A DNA stretch of 64,000 nucleotides, from contig NZ_AEYE02000038.1 in the NCBI RefSeq assembly GCF_000298315.2, positions 62,001-126,000 of the forward strand. Reading direction: 5' to 3'. Origin of the DNA: Rhizobium grahamii CCGE 502. Lineage in GTDB: Bacteria; Pseudomonadota; Alphaproteobacteria; Rhizobiales; Rhizobiaceae. Of this stretch, positions 12,035 to 20,129 are shown piece by piece; the first letter of the stretch is position 1, and the number at the start of each line of letters is the position of its first letter. Under the pieces are notes generated by a model that saw nothing but the letters and a program-made list of their open reading frames with translations, was not told where the DNA came from and searched no databases. A program made the translations under genes and the position numbers.

Positions 12035-12891
12035 GCGCACGCCAGTGCTTGTCATGGGGCTCTAGCACAAGCTCTGCTCAAGGAGAGGATGGAACCGCGC
12101 AACGCCACTCATGCTGCTGTCATTTTGGTAGCGTTAGCAGAGTGGCGCCATTGCCGATGCGATGCCAAGGGCGTCGAGTTCGCTACCCTCGAATGGTGGA
12201 TGCGTTCCAACACCGAGGGAGCTTGGAGCTCTTAATGACCGCGGCCGAAGTCGCGTGAAAAGGCTGCACTTCACCGCAACTGATCACATGCCGGATGTCC
12301 GAAACCCTTTGCTTGAGCAGGGCATTCAGGAGGCAACCTCTGTATGCCACCCTCTCCGGATCACTCTTCCTCGTATTCCTCCGCGCAAGCCGGGCTCAGA
12401 CAAGTTCCTCTTAACGCCCCTCAGGCACTAGCAACCACAAAGGTAAGCCCATCCGCCGTCTGGATGAGGTCCCCTCATCGAAACGATTTGCCAGACCGTT
12501 ACTGCCTCGGGGTAAAGAGGCGCTGCATCGGGAGTTGTTACCATGGAATGCTGCCCCCTCCTGGCCGCAAGGGTTCTTCACCACACCATTCCCAGCACTG
12601 ATTAGAACTTCGTCGATCCTTGGGGCGGGCGTTGGCATGACTTTCGCATAGCCCTACGGCAGACTGGCTGGAATGATTTAGAAGGACACTGCTACGATGA
12701 ATACTGAGGCCCAGAAACAAGCACTTAACTGCGCCGGCAGCCCGATGGCCGATCCAACATCACGTGGATCGACGACGCGGATCAGAGATCGTGGCTCACG
12801 TCGGACATCAAGACGGCGGCGTACCGAGCAGCACGTTTTCCCTTAGCAAAAATGTCTCTGCAACTGAAACATAGAAAGCGACTGGCAGCAC
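12035..12891. other. Intergenic region, nothing recognised
   Basis: About 860 bp between the dioxygenase and the kinase cassette. Only short overlapping frames occur and none has a motif I recognise. The promoter of the cassette should lie at its right end. A TGGCAG-N5-GTGCA string at 12882 resembles a -24/-12 site but overlaps the start codon and is not credited. Confidence 0.5.
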
Positions 12892-13608
12892 ATGTGCAGC
12901 ACGGGCTTTACACCCTACGGGTTCTCACTAGTAGTTAAGTTCGGCGGCAGCCTAATGCGCGACATTCCGACATGCAAAGATGCGATAGCTGAGTTGGAGC
13001 GTCTCGTCGAGTTCGGATACCGGATTTTGCTGGTGCCCGGTGGCGGCCTGCCGGATAAGGCAATAGAGGCGGTTGACGCGAGCTACCCGCTGGCGGCGTT
13101 CACAAGCCATCACGCCTGCGCCCTCGCTCAGGATCAAACCGGCTATTTGCTGACGGACCGAGCATTCTCGTCAAAACTCGTCGCAACCTCCGCTTTAGGC
13201 GAATGCCGAAAGATATCAGCGGCAGGCATGGTCCCAGTTCTGCTTCCCTCGCGTATTCTCTTCGCCATGGATCCAGTAGACTGGAGTTGGGACGTCACCT
13301 CGGACGCCGTTGCCACATGGATCGCTTGGGTAACTGGCGCTGCTTCCGTAGCGTTTCTAACGGATGTTGACGGCGTGTACCGCAGCGGAGGCGCTAGCGA
13401 GCCCGCAGAGCTCATACAGCATATAGATGCTGCTGACCTCGCGCGGCTTGGTCACACCTGCATCGATGCCTGCGCCGCCCAATTTATGGCCGCTCGCGGC
13501 CTCACGGGCGTCGTCGTCAACGGGTCGCACGCGAACCTCTTGAGGGACTGGCTAGATGGTAAGCCGGTTAAAGCAACCTGTATCACCGCATCGGGTAATC
13601 GGGATTAG
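12892..13608 (+). CDS. Amino acid kinase-fold small-molecule kinase
   Basis: A 238-residue kinase of the amino acid kinase superfamily (aspartokinase / UMP kinase / FomA / MfnE fold). It shows the phosphate-binding start LVVKFGGSL (Lys16), the glycine loop VPGGG, a TSDAVATWIA segment and the nucleotide-binding TDVDGVY. The layout looks closer to single-domain kinases that phosphorylate a small molecule (MfnE or FomA type) than to aspartokinase, and the His of isopentenyl phosphate kinases is not obvious. The substrate is unknown. It opens a five-gene operon; the next start codon follows 7 bp after its stop. The ATG at 12892 is the only good start before the fold. Confidence 0.75.
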   Translation: MCSTGFTPYGFSLVVKFGGSLMRDIPTCKDAIAELERLVEFGYRILLVPGGGLPDKAIEAVDASYPLAAFTSHHACALAQDQTGYLLTDRAFSSKLVATSALGECRKISAAGMVPVLLPSRILFAMDPVDWSWDVTSDAVATWIAWVTGAASVAFLTDVDGVYRSGGASEPAELIQHIDAADLARLGHTCIDACAAQFMAARGLTGVVVNGSHANLLRDWLDGKPVKATCITASGNRD

Positions 13609-13615
13609 AGGCATC

Positions 13616-14434
13616 ATGACAGGCGCGGAAAGCGGGATAACAGCTTCTGTGGGCTTGACGGTTTACGGACCGGAGGTAGCGAGATCAGGACTCACAGCCT
13701 CTCTCGACAATTTCATCCAACTCAAGAGCGGGCTGAAAATTGATGAACGATCCTTTTCCATTCATGGCCGAAACTCAATCGAACAATTTTATAGCCTAAC
13801 AAAGTCTACATCTGGAACGCATTGGCCGATCGTGGTCGATCTGTTCGATATGAGGCCGGTTTGCGTCACCATCTGGAAAGGTCACGACGCACTTCATCTT
13901 CTGCAGGATCTTAAGGGAAACTCCCATCCCGCGAAAGCAGCGGCGGGAACGGTTCGTAGTTTGTTTTACTGCGATAACGCCGCGAGTAATCTCATCCACG
14001 TTAGCGATAGTGCCGAGATAATGGAAGCGGAATTGGCGATCCTTCGCAGCCGCTCCTCCCGCGAAATGGATACGGTGTGGAGTTCTCTCGATTGCGGTCG
14101 CGTGACCCACTCCTCGTTACGCATCCTACTTGAGATCCTCGGTGAGCAACTACTCCCGACTCTCTTCAATGGTGACGCTTTGGCGAATGTGCGCTTCTGC
14201 GCTAACCGTGCGCGCCTGTTGGCGGCGAGGTCAACACTATTGGGGAGCGTGGAACAGTATCTGGCTGGGCAGTCCGAAGGGCTGGACGAGCTCCTTGAAC
14301 ACGCGGGGATGCTCTCTGGATGGGATCGGCTGATCTTGTCGGCTGGACTGCTTGCAATGCCGGCCTGGCAATATCACCTGGCCGCGCAGCCCGCTATTCA
14401 TCAGATGGATCACTATGGTCCTTACCGCGTCTAG
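13616..14434 (+). CDS. Divergent nucleoside diphosphate kinase-like protein with C-terminal extension
   Basis: A 272-residue protein whose middle part (about 70-145) reads like an NDP kinase: WKGHDALHLL, then NSHPAKAAAGTVRSLF and the catalytic-His segment NLIHVSDS (His128), followed by the acidic E-x4-E helix. The N-terminal KPD motif of housekeeping Ndk is missing (TVYGPE in its place), and about 125 residues of unknown function are added at the C terminus. Either it moves phosphate on a non-standard acceptor, or the fold has been recruited for binding only. The ATG at 13616 was chosen because the frame before it overlaps the kinase gene. It would act directly on the product of the preceding kinase. 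Confidence 0.65.
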   Translation: MTGAESGITASVGLTVYGPEVARSGLTASLDNFIQLKSGLKIDERSFSIHGRNSIEQFYSLTKSTSGTHWPIVVDLFDMRPVCVTIWKGHDALHLLQDLKGNSHPAKAAAGTVRSLFYCDNAASNLIHVSDSAEIMEAELAILRSRSSREMDTVWSSLDCGRVTHSSLRILLEILGEQLLPTLFNGDALANVRFCANRARLLAARSTLLGSVEQYLAGQSEGLDELLEHAGMLSGWDRLILSAGLLAMPAWQYHLAAQPAIHQMDHYGPYRV

Positions 14435-14458
14435 CCCACGGCTCTAAGGAGGCACGGA

Positions 14459-15139
14459 ATGGATACTCTCAATGAAGTACGAGCCAAACTGGCCCGCAGT
14501 CAGCAACAGTCATTTCCCATTCACATGGAAGAGTTCGGCCTGAACCTCGTCGTGAACGAGGGCGTCTTTCCGCCAGCGGAATTCCAAAGTTGGCGATGGC
14601 TTGGTGAAAATTTCCCTCCATTTCAAGGCAAGGCGATCCTAGAGATTGGCTGCGGCTTCGGGCTTCCTGGACTTCACCTTGCCAAGAGTGGAGCAAAGTC
14701 AATCTTGACATGCGATATAAACCCGGCGGCAGTCGCTAACACGATCGAAAACGCGAGGCGCAATGGTATTAACAACATCCGCGTTGTCCAAAGCGACATC
14801 TTTAGTAATATTCAAACCGACCAGCTTTTTGATCTAATTTATTGGAATTATCCATCCTACTATGCCCCGGATCAGTACCAGTTTCGTGATCATCTCGAGC
14901 GGGGTGCGGTCGATCCCGGATATCGGTTGCTGGAGCGCTTCCTTTCAGAAGGGCCCTCGCGTTTGAATGGAGCCGGAAGAATCCTTCTCGGCTTTGGGAG
15001 CAACGCGAGGGACGATCTTTTCGAGGCTATCGCTAAGAGGAATTTGCTCAGTGCCACCCTTCTTAGATCATCCCCTTCATCCGATGTTGGAGTCACGTAT
15101 AGGCTTTTCTCTATCCAAAAGACGGCTCCAGCTTCATGA
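14459..15139 (+). CDS. Class I SAM-dependent methyltransferase, PrmC/HemK-like
   Basis: A 226-residue methyltransferase. The SAM-binding motif I is LEIGCGFGLPG near residue 60, and motif II follows with CDINPAAV. Motif IV reads NYPSYY, a variant of the NPPY motif found in enzymes that methylate planar nitrogens, so an N-methyl product is the best guess. It is preceded by a good ribosome-binding site (AAGGAGG) 24 bp behind the NDK-like gene. Its stop overlaps the next start (ATGATG). The substrate is unknown. Confidence 0.75.
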   Translation: MDTLNEVRAKLARSQQQSFPIHMEEFGLNLVVNEGVFPPAEFQSWRWLGENFPPFQGKAILEIGCGFGLPGLHLAKSGAKSILTCDINPAAVANTIENARRNGINNIRVVQSDIFSNIQTDQLFDLIYWNYPSYYAPDQYQFRDHLERGAVDPGYRLLERFLSEGPSRLNGAGRILLGFGSNARDDLFEAIAKRNLLSATLLRSSPSSDVGVTYRLFSIQKTAPAS

Positions 15140-15723
15140 TGAACGCAACGACAAGATTGGCCATGTTGGCAATTTCAGGTAACCGTTCCGGTGATAGCTG
15201 GATTGCTGGAAGCATGATCCTCGCAGATTTCCTTGATCGTGTCCCGAACGACATCGATATTCATCACGCGAGCGGCAACGCTCTGTCGGACGCGTTCGAC
15301 AGAGATCTTAGGTCGCTAATCCGAGCAGGCTTTAAAGTGTCGAGCTTCCTTCAGCTTGAAAACGAGCTAGAGGTAAAATTCAAGAGGCTTGGAACCGCGG
15401 TTGTATTAAATTGGGTCATAGGAACCGGAGAAGCCCCACAACTCGTCGCCGACAGGGAGCTTGGCACGCGCCTAACGTTGGCGGAGGTCCTTGCCTATAA
15501 AGTGGCAAGGTTCAAGGAAGACCCTCTAAGCAAGCATGGAGAAGATCTTCGAGCGCTCCTTCCCCTCCGTCGGCAGAGGATCCCAGAATTCATGTCACTA
15601 GGCATTCTTGATATTGGGCCGGTCGAGCGCGAGCAAGAACGCTCCGGAAATAGCACTTCTCGGCCCGCACCTGAAAAACCGTCAGCCGACGCCGACGTGA
15701 AACTACTGTCGGATCGAACATGA
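15136..15723 (+). CDS. Nucleotidyltransferase-fold protein (AbiEii/MNT-like)
   Basis: A 195-residue protein with the minimal nucleotidyltransferase signature: Gly-Ser near residue 25 followed by NDIDIHH, giving the metal-binding pair Asp39/Asp41. Further on, TLAEVLAYKVARF and a KHGEDLRALL segment resemble the Lys and Asp positions of the AbiEii-like nucleotidyltransferases. The last 40 residues are rich in Ser, Pro and Ala and look disordered. Start and stop overlap both neighbours by 4 bp. Family members are either antiphage/toxin enzymes or small-molecule nucleotidyltransferases. The biosynthetic neighbourhood favours the latter, but this is inference. Confidence 0.6.
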   Translation: MMNATTRLAMLAISGNRSGDSWIAGSMILADFLDRVPNDIDIHHASGNALSDAFDRDLRSLIRAGFKVSSFLQLENELEVKFKRLGTAVVLNWVIGTGEAPQLVADRELGTRLTLAEVLAYKVARFKEDPLSKHGEDLRALLPLRRQRIPEFMSLGILDIGPVEREQERSGNSTSRPAPEKPSADADVKLLSDRT

Positions 15724-16514
15724 GAGGCACAGTGCATCTCGATCCTCTTCTGCTCGATAGGATTCGCGCAGCTATCAGCGCATATCCTCCGGCGCTCGCA
15801 CGTGTGGCCGCATCAATAATTGAGGATCCAGAGTTCGTCATAAATTCATCCATCGACGATTTTGCTCACCATGTAGACAGCGGGTCTGCGTCGATAGTGC
15901 GATTTTGCCGCAGACTGGGATATTCCGGCTTCCGGGAGTTCAAAATTGCTCTTAGTGGAGAACTAGAAAAAGCGAAGTTTATCGGTTCATGCGGTGAATG
16001 CTCCACAGAGAACCTGTATATCCCTAAGGAGCTCGCTCTTCTCAGCGAGACGCTGCAAAGCGCTGTCGCCGCCTCTGCTCGCTTGATCGATGAGCAACAG
16101 GTCATCAAGCTGGCCGGTCGCTTGCGATCTGCAAAGAGGATCGTCGTGCTCGGGGCCGGCGCGTCTTCCGTCTGCGCCGACATTCTCGCGTCCCGCCTCG
16201 CCTGGACCGGTCTCCCCATTATCTGCGCGAGCTCACCCGAACTTGCTCGAACGCTCAATCAGTCTTGCGTCGCCGTCGGACTACTCTGGCCAGCGGCAAC
16301 GAAAGAATCATGGCAATTCCTTTCATGGGCGAGCACTGCCGGCGCGCACTCCATTGCGATAACAGCCGACGAGGCGTGTCTTGTCGCAAAAACCGCCAAT
16401 GAGACCATCACCATAGCGTCGGATCCCGCCATACGAAAACCCGGATCCTGCCTCCACATTTCGTCGATCCTCCTCCTGAGTGAATACATCCATCGCTGTC
16501 TACAGAGCCAATGA
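15720..16514 (+). CDS. RpiR/MurR-family transcriptional regulator with SIS domain
   Basis: A 264-residue regulator. The N-terminal HTH_6-type domain contains VDSGSASIVRFCRRLGYSGF, the typical RpiR recognition helix. The C-terminal half is an SIS phosphosugar-binding domain (RIVVLGAGASSVCADILASRL). RpiR proteins usually sense a phosphorylated sugar or polyol and regulate its catabolism. Here it is the last gene of the kinase cassette (4-bp overlap), so it may sense a phosphorylated intermediate made by the two kinases. The SIS domain looks somewhat divergent after residue 170. Confidence 0.8.
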   Translation: MRGTVHLDPLLLDRIRAAISAYPPALARVAASIIEDPEFVINSSIDDFAHHVDSGSASIVRFCRRLGYSGFREFKIALSGELEKAKFIGSCGECSTENLYIPKELALLSETLQSAVAASARLIDEQQVIKLAGRLRSAKRIVVLGAGASSVCADILASRLAWTGLPIICASSPELARTLNQSCVAVGLLWPAATKESWQFLSWASTAGAHSIAITADEACLVAKTANETITIASDPAIRKPGSCLHISSILLLSEYIHRCLQSQ

Positions 16515-16577
16515 GCGCGTGCATGACACTGCTGCAATCGCGCCCAGGCGGAAGGCTGACTTCCCTGGTCCAAAAAC

Positions 16578-16593
16578 TGTTGGGTTCCCGACA
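16578..16593 (+). promoter_or_regulatory. NifA upstream activator sequence (TGT-N10-ACA)
   Basis: A perfect TGT-N10-ACA palindrome (TGTTGGGTTCCCGACA) lies about 170 bp upstream of the -24/-12 element for prxS. This is the distance at which NifA normally binds to activate RpoN-RNA polymerase by looping. Confidence 0.75.
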
Positions 16594-16761
16594 GACCGAG
16601 GGGCGAAACCGTTCACTTGGCGGCAATCGCGGTTAGTCATTCCCCATGCAGTGCAAGGAGTGTGACAACGCATACGTTGAAGGCTTACGTTGTTCTTACC
16701 TTCCCTTGCTTGTGGACCGTCGCACCAAAGATACCAGTGCTAGTCTGTAATCGCGGCCAGT

Positions 16762-16777
16762 TGGCATCATGTTTGCT
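16762..16777 (+). promoter_or_regulatory. Sigma-54 (-24/-12) promoter of prxS-rpoN2
   Basis: TGGCATCATGTTTGCT fits the RpoN consensus TGGCAC-N5-TTGCW with the GG and GC dinucleotides at the right spacing. Together with the NifA site at 16578 it places the prxS-rpoN2 operon under NifA/RpoN control, as known for Rhizobium etli. Confidence 0.8.
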
Positions 16778-16818
16778 TGCTATGATTAAGCCGAATGACA
16801 GACCGACGAGGATGCACC

Positions 16819-17358
16819 GTGACCGCTAGAATGAAAGTACCCTCCGTCATATTTCACACTCGTGTACGCGATGAAGCTATGGACGGCTCAAATCCCTACC
16901 GATGGGAGAAAAAGGCATCTTCGGATTTCTTCGACCATAAGCGGGTATTACTTTTCGCCCTTCCCGGCGCGTTCACGCCAACATGTTCAACGTTTCAAGT
17001 CCCGGATTTTGAGAAGTTCTATGACCGATTCCTGGAGATAGGCATCGACGAGATCTACTGTTTAGCCGTCAACGATGCCTTGGTGATGAATGCTTGGGGT
17101 AAGTCGTTGGGTTTGGAAAAAGTGAAGCTTATCCCAGATGGCTCTGGTGAATTCACCCGCAAGATGGGCATGCTGGTAGCAAAGGATAACATAGGGTTTG
17201 GCATGCGCTCTTGGCGCTATGCGGCAGTGATCGATGACGGCGCTGTCGAGCAATTGTTCGAGGAAGAAGGGTATTCCGACAACTGCGAAGAAGATCCATA
17301 CGGGGTTTCCTCGCCTCAAAATATCTTCGAGCGGTTGAAGCGGGGCGCCGAGGCTTAA
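16819..17358 (+). CDS. prxS: Peroxiredoxin (Prx5-like), symbiotic PrxS
   Basis: A 179-residue atypical 2-Cys/1-Cys peroxiredoxin that reduces peroxides in the bacteroid. The peroxidatic Cys is in ALPGAFTPTCST, and the substrate-binding stretch CLAVNDALVMNAWGKSL is present. The frame is open from 16795. I prefer the GTG at 16819 (MTARMKVPSVIFH), although the ATG at 16831 is also possible. rpoN2 follows 49 bp behind. The gene order prxS-rpoN2 and the upstream NifA/sigma-54 site match the R. etli arrangement. Confidence 0.9.
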   Translation: MTARMKVPSVIFHTRVRDEAMDGSNPYRWEKKASSDFFDHKRVLLFALPGAFTPTCSTFQVPDFEKFYDRFLEIGIDEIYCLAVNDALVMNAWGKSLGLEKVKLIPDGSGEFTRKMGMLVAKDNIGFGMRSWRYAAVIDDGAVEQLFEEEGYSDNCEEDPYGVSSPQNIFERLKRGAEA

Positions 17359-17407
17359 TGTAGTAAATGGTCTGCCTGCCCTAAGTCAATCAGGAGTCAC
17401 TCTTAGG

Positions 17408-18838
17408 ATGCAGTATTCAGCAAACCTCACACAGCGGCAGTCCCAATCGCTGGTTTTCACGCCCCAGCTCATACAGTCGATCCGTCTCCTTCAGTTTGCC
17501 CATGGTGAGTTACGCCAGTTCATCGAACAGGAACTGGAGAAAAATCCTTTCTTGGAACTTGCGCCCGGCAGTGGGTCGTGTCCCCTGCCGCAGGGCAGCG
17601 CGGAGCCTGGCTCTCTTGAGAGCCGAGGTGCTATGTCGGCGAGTTCCGACGGATCGACGTCCCAAAGCGAATGGAAATCCACCCGTAGCAGCCCCGACGT
17701 ATCGGCGGGCAATTCAATGCCGAGCTTTGAGGAGTATGCTGCCGCGCCCGAAACCCTTCACGAAAACGTAGACCGCCAGATCGCCCTTACACCCTTTAGG
17801 TGCGATGAGAGACTGATCGCGCGTGCACTTGCAGATCATCTGGATGATACGGGCTATCTTCATGCCGACCTTCGCGAGATCGCTGCGGTGGCCAACTTTC
17901 CGGAGAGCGAGCTAGAGCGAATACTCAGAATTTTGCAAGGCTTTGAGCCAATCGGCATTTTCGCGAGAGATCTCAGAGAATGCCTTGAGATACAATTGCG
18001 TCAGCGAGACAGGTTAGATCCTGCCATGGAAGCGTTGGTTGCAAACCTTCCGCTGCTTGCGCAGCGAAACTTTCGTGCCTTGAAGCATCGTTGCGGCGTC
18101 GGTGAGGAAGATCTCCTGGAGATGCTGCAAGAGATAAGGTCCCTTGATCCCAAACCCGGCAACCGGTACCACTCGGGCGCACCTGAGGCAATCATCGCTG
18201 ATGTCCGAGTACTGCCATCCCCTGTCAGCGGATGGCAGATCGAGCTCACGCCTGAGCTATTACCGAGGGTGCTGCTGAACCAGAGTTATTTTACGGAAGT
18301 CTCGCGATTTCGACACAATTCAAGTGAGCAAGCGTTCCTCAGCGAGTGTTTTCAAAGTGCGAACTGGCTTGTTCGCAGTCTAGATCAGCGTGCAAGAACC
18401 ATACTCAAGGTGGCGAGCGAAATCGTGCGCCAGCAGGGTGCCTTCTTCGAGCATGGCGTTGCTCACCTTCGCCCGTTAAACCTTAGAACGGTTGCTGAAG
18501 CTGTTGAGATGCACGAGTCGACTGTGAGCCGTGTGACTGCGAATAAGTACATGCTCACGCCACGCGGTGTGTTCGAGCTGAAATATTTCTTCACATCGTC
18601 GATCGCGTCCTCAGAAGGAGGCGAGGCTCATTCTGCGGAGGCAATTCGCCACCGGATCAAGGCGATGATCGCGGCAGAGGATGCGAATAGCGTTCTTTCC
18701 GACGACGAAATGGTAGCCGAATTAAGACGCGTCGGAATCGATATCGCACGGCGGACGGTCGCGAAATACCGAGAGACGATGAATATACCGTCTTCCTTTC
18801 GCCGACGTCGGGAGTTCCAAACGCGACCCACTGTGTGA
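17408..18838 (+). CDS. rpoN2: RNA polymerase sigma-54 factor RpoN, symbiotic copy
   Basis: A 476-residue sigma-54 factor that directs RNA polymerase to -24/-12 promoters of nif and fix genes. The Gln/Leu-rich region I (SLVFTPQLIQSIRLLQ) is at the N terminus, a short acidic/Ser-rich region II follows, and the DNA-binding RpoN box ARRTVAKYRE is near the C terminus. Position behind prxS and the NifA-type promoter mark it as the symbiosis-specific second copy. Since it is needed for its own promoter, the operon is likely autoregulated. An AGGAG site precedes the ATG. Confidence 0.95.
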   Translation: MQYSANLTQRQSQSLVFTPQLIQSIRLLQFAHGELRQFIEQELEKNPFLELAPGSGSCPLPQGSAEPGSLESRGAMSASSDGSTSQSEWKSTRSSPDVSAGNSMPSFEEYAAAPETLHENVDRQIALTPFRCDERLIARALADHLDDTGYLHADLREIAAVANFPESELERILRILQGFEPIGIFARDLRECLEIQLRQRDRLDPAMEALVANLPLLAQRNFRALKHRCGVGEEDLLEMLQEIRSLDPKPGNRYHSGAPEAIIADVRVLPSPVSGWQIELTPELLPRVLLNQSYFTEVSRFRHNSSEQAFLSECFQSANWLVRSLDQRARTILKVASEIVRQQGAFFEHGVAHLRPLNLRTVAEAVEMHESTVSRVTANKYMLTPRGVFELKYFFTSSIASSEGGEAHSAEAIRHRIKAMIAAEDANSVLSDDEMVAELRRVGIDIARRTVAKYRETMNIPSSFRRRREFQTRPTV

Positions 18839-18857
18839 TCAGGCCTAGGCGAGAAGA

Positions 18858-19514
18858 TCAGCTGGGATCATCAGGCTCAAAGCATGCTTCACGGTCCGCG
18901 CAGTCGCTGCAGCCTGGGGACTTGCACAAAGCGAAACCCTCTGACTCGCAAATGGTTCGGTAGAGATACTTTTTCCACCTCATGTTATCTTTATTGCCAG
19001 CAGCGAGGCGGGGGAAATGCGTAGCCATCAATCGATGGAGTTCGCCCCGCTCGGCGAGTCCAAGCTCTTGCCAAAGATGACCGTCTCTCATACAGCGTCT
19101 AGCGACTATTTTGGCGAAGCGGACGCTCGCTTGGCTATCGGGACAGGCATGAGCCAGAAGAATGTCGCGAAGTAGTCCCTCCTCTACCCCGGGCTCCGGG
19201 TCCTTTATTTGGTCGATCGCGAGGGAGCCGATCAGCTTTAGAGGAAAGCAGCAGTATACGATGTTTTTGACCTCCTCTCGGGAAAGACCCGTCGCTTCTG
19301 TCACGGAAGCCTCTCCCGCTTCGACTTCTTCGAGTGCTCTCGAGAAGATCCTCGCGAGGACATAATCGTCAAAGTCCATCTCCACATCCATTCTCGGCCA
19401 ACCCCAGGTGTCCGCGAGGCGGAATTTTCTGCGAGAACTGCGCTCTGTGACCGTCCGAACAACCCTGTTTCGAAATCGGTCGGTCACCACTGTATTCTCG
19501 CTGCCATCCCACAT
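18858..19514 (-). CDS. nifQ: Nitrogen fixation protein NifQ
   Basis: A 218-residue NifQ, an Fe-S protein that donates molybdenum for FeMo-cofactor synthesis. The C terminus has the signature MRWKKYLYRTICESEG followed by the cysteine motif C-x4-C-x2-C-x5-C in CKSPGCSDCADREACF. The first 40 or so residues are poorly conserved, and an ATG at 19391 (MDVEMDFDDYV) is an alternative start. It converges with rpoN2, and a sigma-54 promoter lies upstream at 19570-19585. Confidence 0.88.
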   Translation of the reverse strand: MWDGSENTVVTDRFRNRVVRTVTERSSRRKFRLADTWGWPRMDVEMDFDDYVLARIFSRALEEVEAGEASVTEATGLSREEVKNIVYCCFPLKLIGSLAIDQIKDPEPGVEEGLLRDILLAHACPDSQASVRFAKIVARRCMRDGHLWQELGLAERGELHRLMATHFPRLAAGNKDNMRWKKYLYRTICESEGFALCKSPGCSDCADREACFEPDDPS

Positions 19515-19569
19515 AAAAATGATTCTCCTCAGGGTAAGTCGACCACAAATAGCCGGCTATCGGGTAAGC

Positions 19570-19585
19570 ATCAAAAACCGTGCCA
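19570..19585 (-). promoter_or_regulatory. Sigma-54 promoter for nifQ
   Basis: On the minus strand TGGCACGGTTTTTGAT matches the -24 element exactly and the -12 element in TTG. It lies 56 bp upstream of the nifQ start. I did not find a perfect NifA site for it in the divergent region. Confidence 0.6.
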
Positions 19586-19762
19586 TTCCGTTCCGCAATC
19601 GCCAACCTTTTTTGTCGACTCTCCGGCTACAGCTTTGAAATACACAAGACGCAATATCCCCTCGCCCGCTTCCCTCCGTGTCATACTTTCTTGCGACCGC
19701 AGCTCCGGTTTCGCGCCTACCTCTCAACGGTGAACCTCAAAGCAGCATCAGGCGAGCAAGGT

Positions 19763-19778
19763 TGGCACGACAAATGCA
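19763..19778 (+). promoter_or_regulatory. Sigma-54 promoter for the A-type carrier gene
   Basis: TGGCACGACAAATGCA has a perfect -24 box and a -12 box with one change (ATGC instead of TTGC). It is 31 bp upstream of the start at 19809 and divergent from the nifQ promoter. Confidence 0.65.
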
Positions 19779-19808
19779 GCAAACACAAAGACGAAGATAG
19801 GAAGAACC

Positions 19809-20129
19809 ATGATCACTCTCACTGATAGCGCTATTGCGGCAATGAAAGCCGCCATTGAACAGACTGCGGAGCCTGCTAAAGGCCTGCGCATTAAAATTGA
19901 GGAAGGGGGCTGCGCGGGCTTCAAGTATGTGATGGGGGTAGAGACCAGCCGAGCGCCGGGCGACGCCGTTGTAGAGACGGGAGGTTTGTGTTTGTTTATC
20001 GACAAAGGATCGCAAGCATTCGTCAATGGCCTGAGAGTCGACTTCGTAACCACCTTGGAGGATTCCGGTTTCGTATTCCACAACCCGAACGCCACGGACC
20101 CCTGCGACTGTGGCAAGTCGTTTGCCTAG
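19809..20129 (+). CDS. iscN: A-type Fe-S carrier protein (IscA/HesB family)
   Basis: A 106-residue A-type carrier that binds and transfers Fe-S clusters to nitrogenase-related targets. The three conserved cysteines are visible: one in EEGGCAGFKY and two in the C-terminal CDCGKSF. The gene stands behind its own -24/-12 promoter in the nif region, like iscN/hesB genes of other rhizobia. The symbol follows that usage. No nifU or nifS is next to it. Confidence 0.88.
   Translation: MITLTDSAIAAMKAAIEQTAEPAKGLRIKIEEGGCAGFKYVMGVETSRAPGDAVVETGGLCLFIDKGSQAFVNGLRVDFVTTLEDSGFVFHNPNATDPCDCGKSFA

Noticed and set aside
12411-12638. Minus-strand frame of 75 codons considered as a group II intron or IS piece
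   Set aside because: No reverse transcriptase or transposase motif can be identified.
12882-12897. TGGCAGCACATGTGCA resembling a sigma-54 promoter for the kinase cassette
   Set aside because: It overlaps the start codon of the first gene and has two mismatches in the key boxes; no NifA site was found upstream.
12892-13608. Isopentenyl phosphate kinase feeding the GA operon
   Set aside because: The amino acid kinase fold fits, but the motifs around the glycine loop do not resemble IPK and no mevalonate-type genes are nearby.
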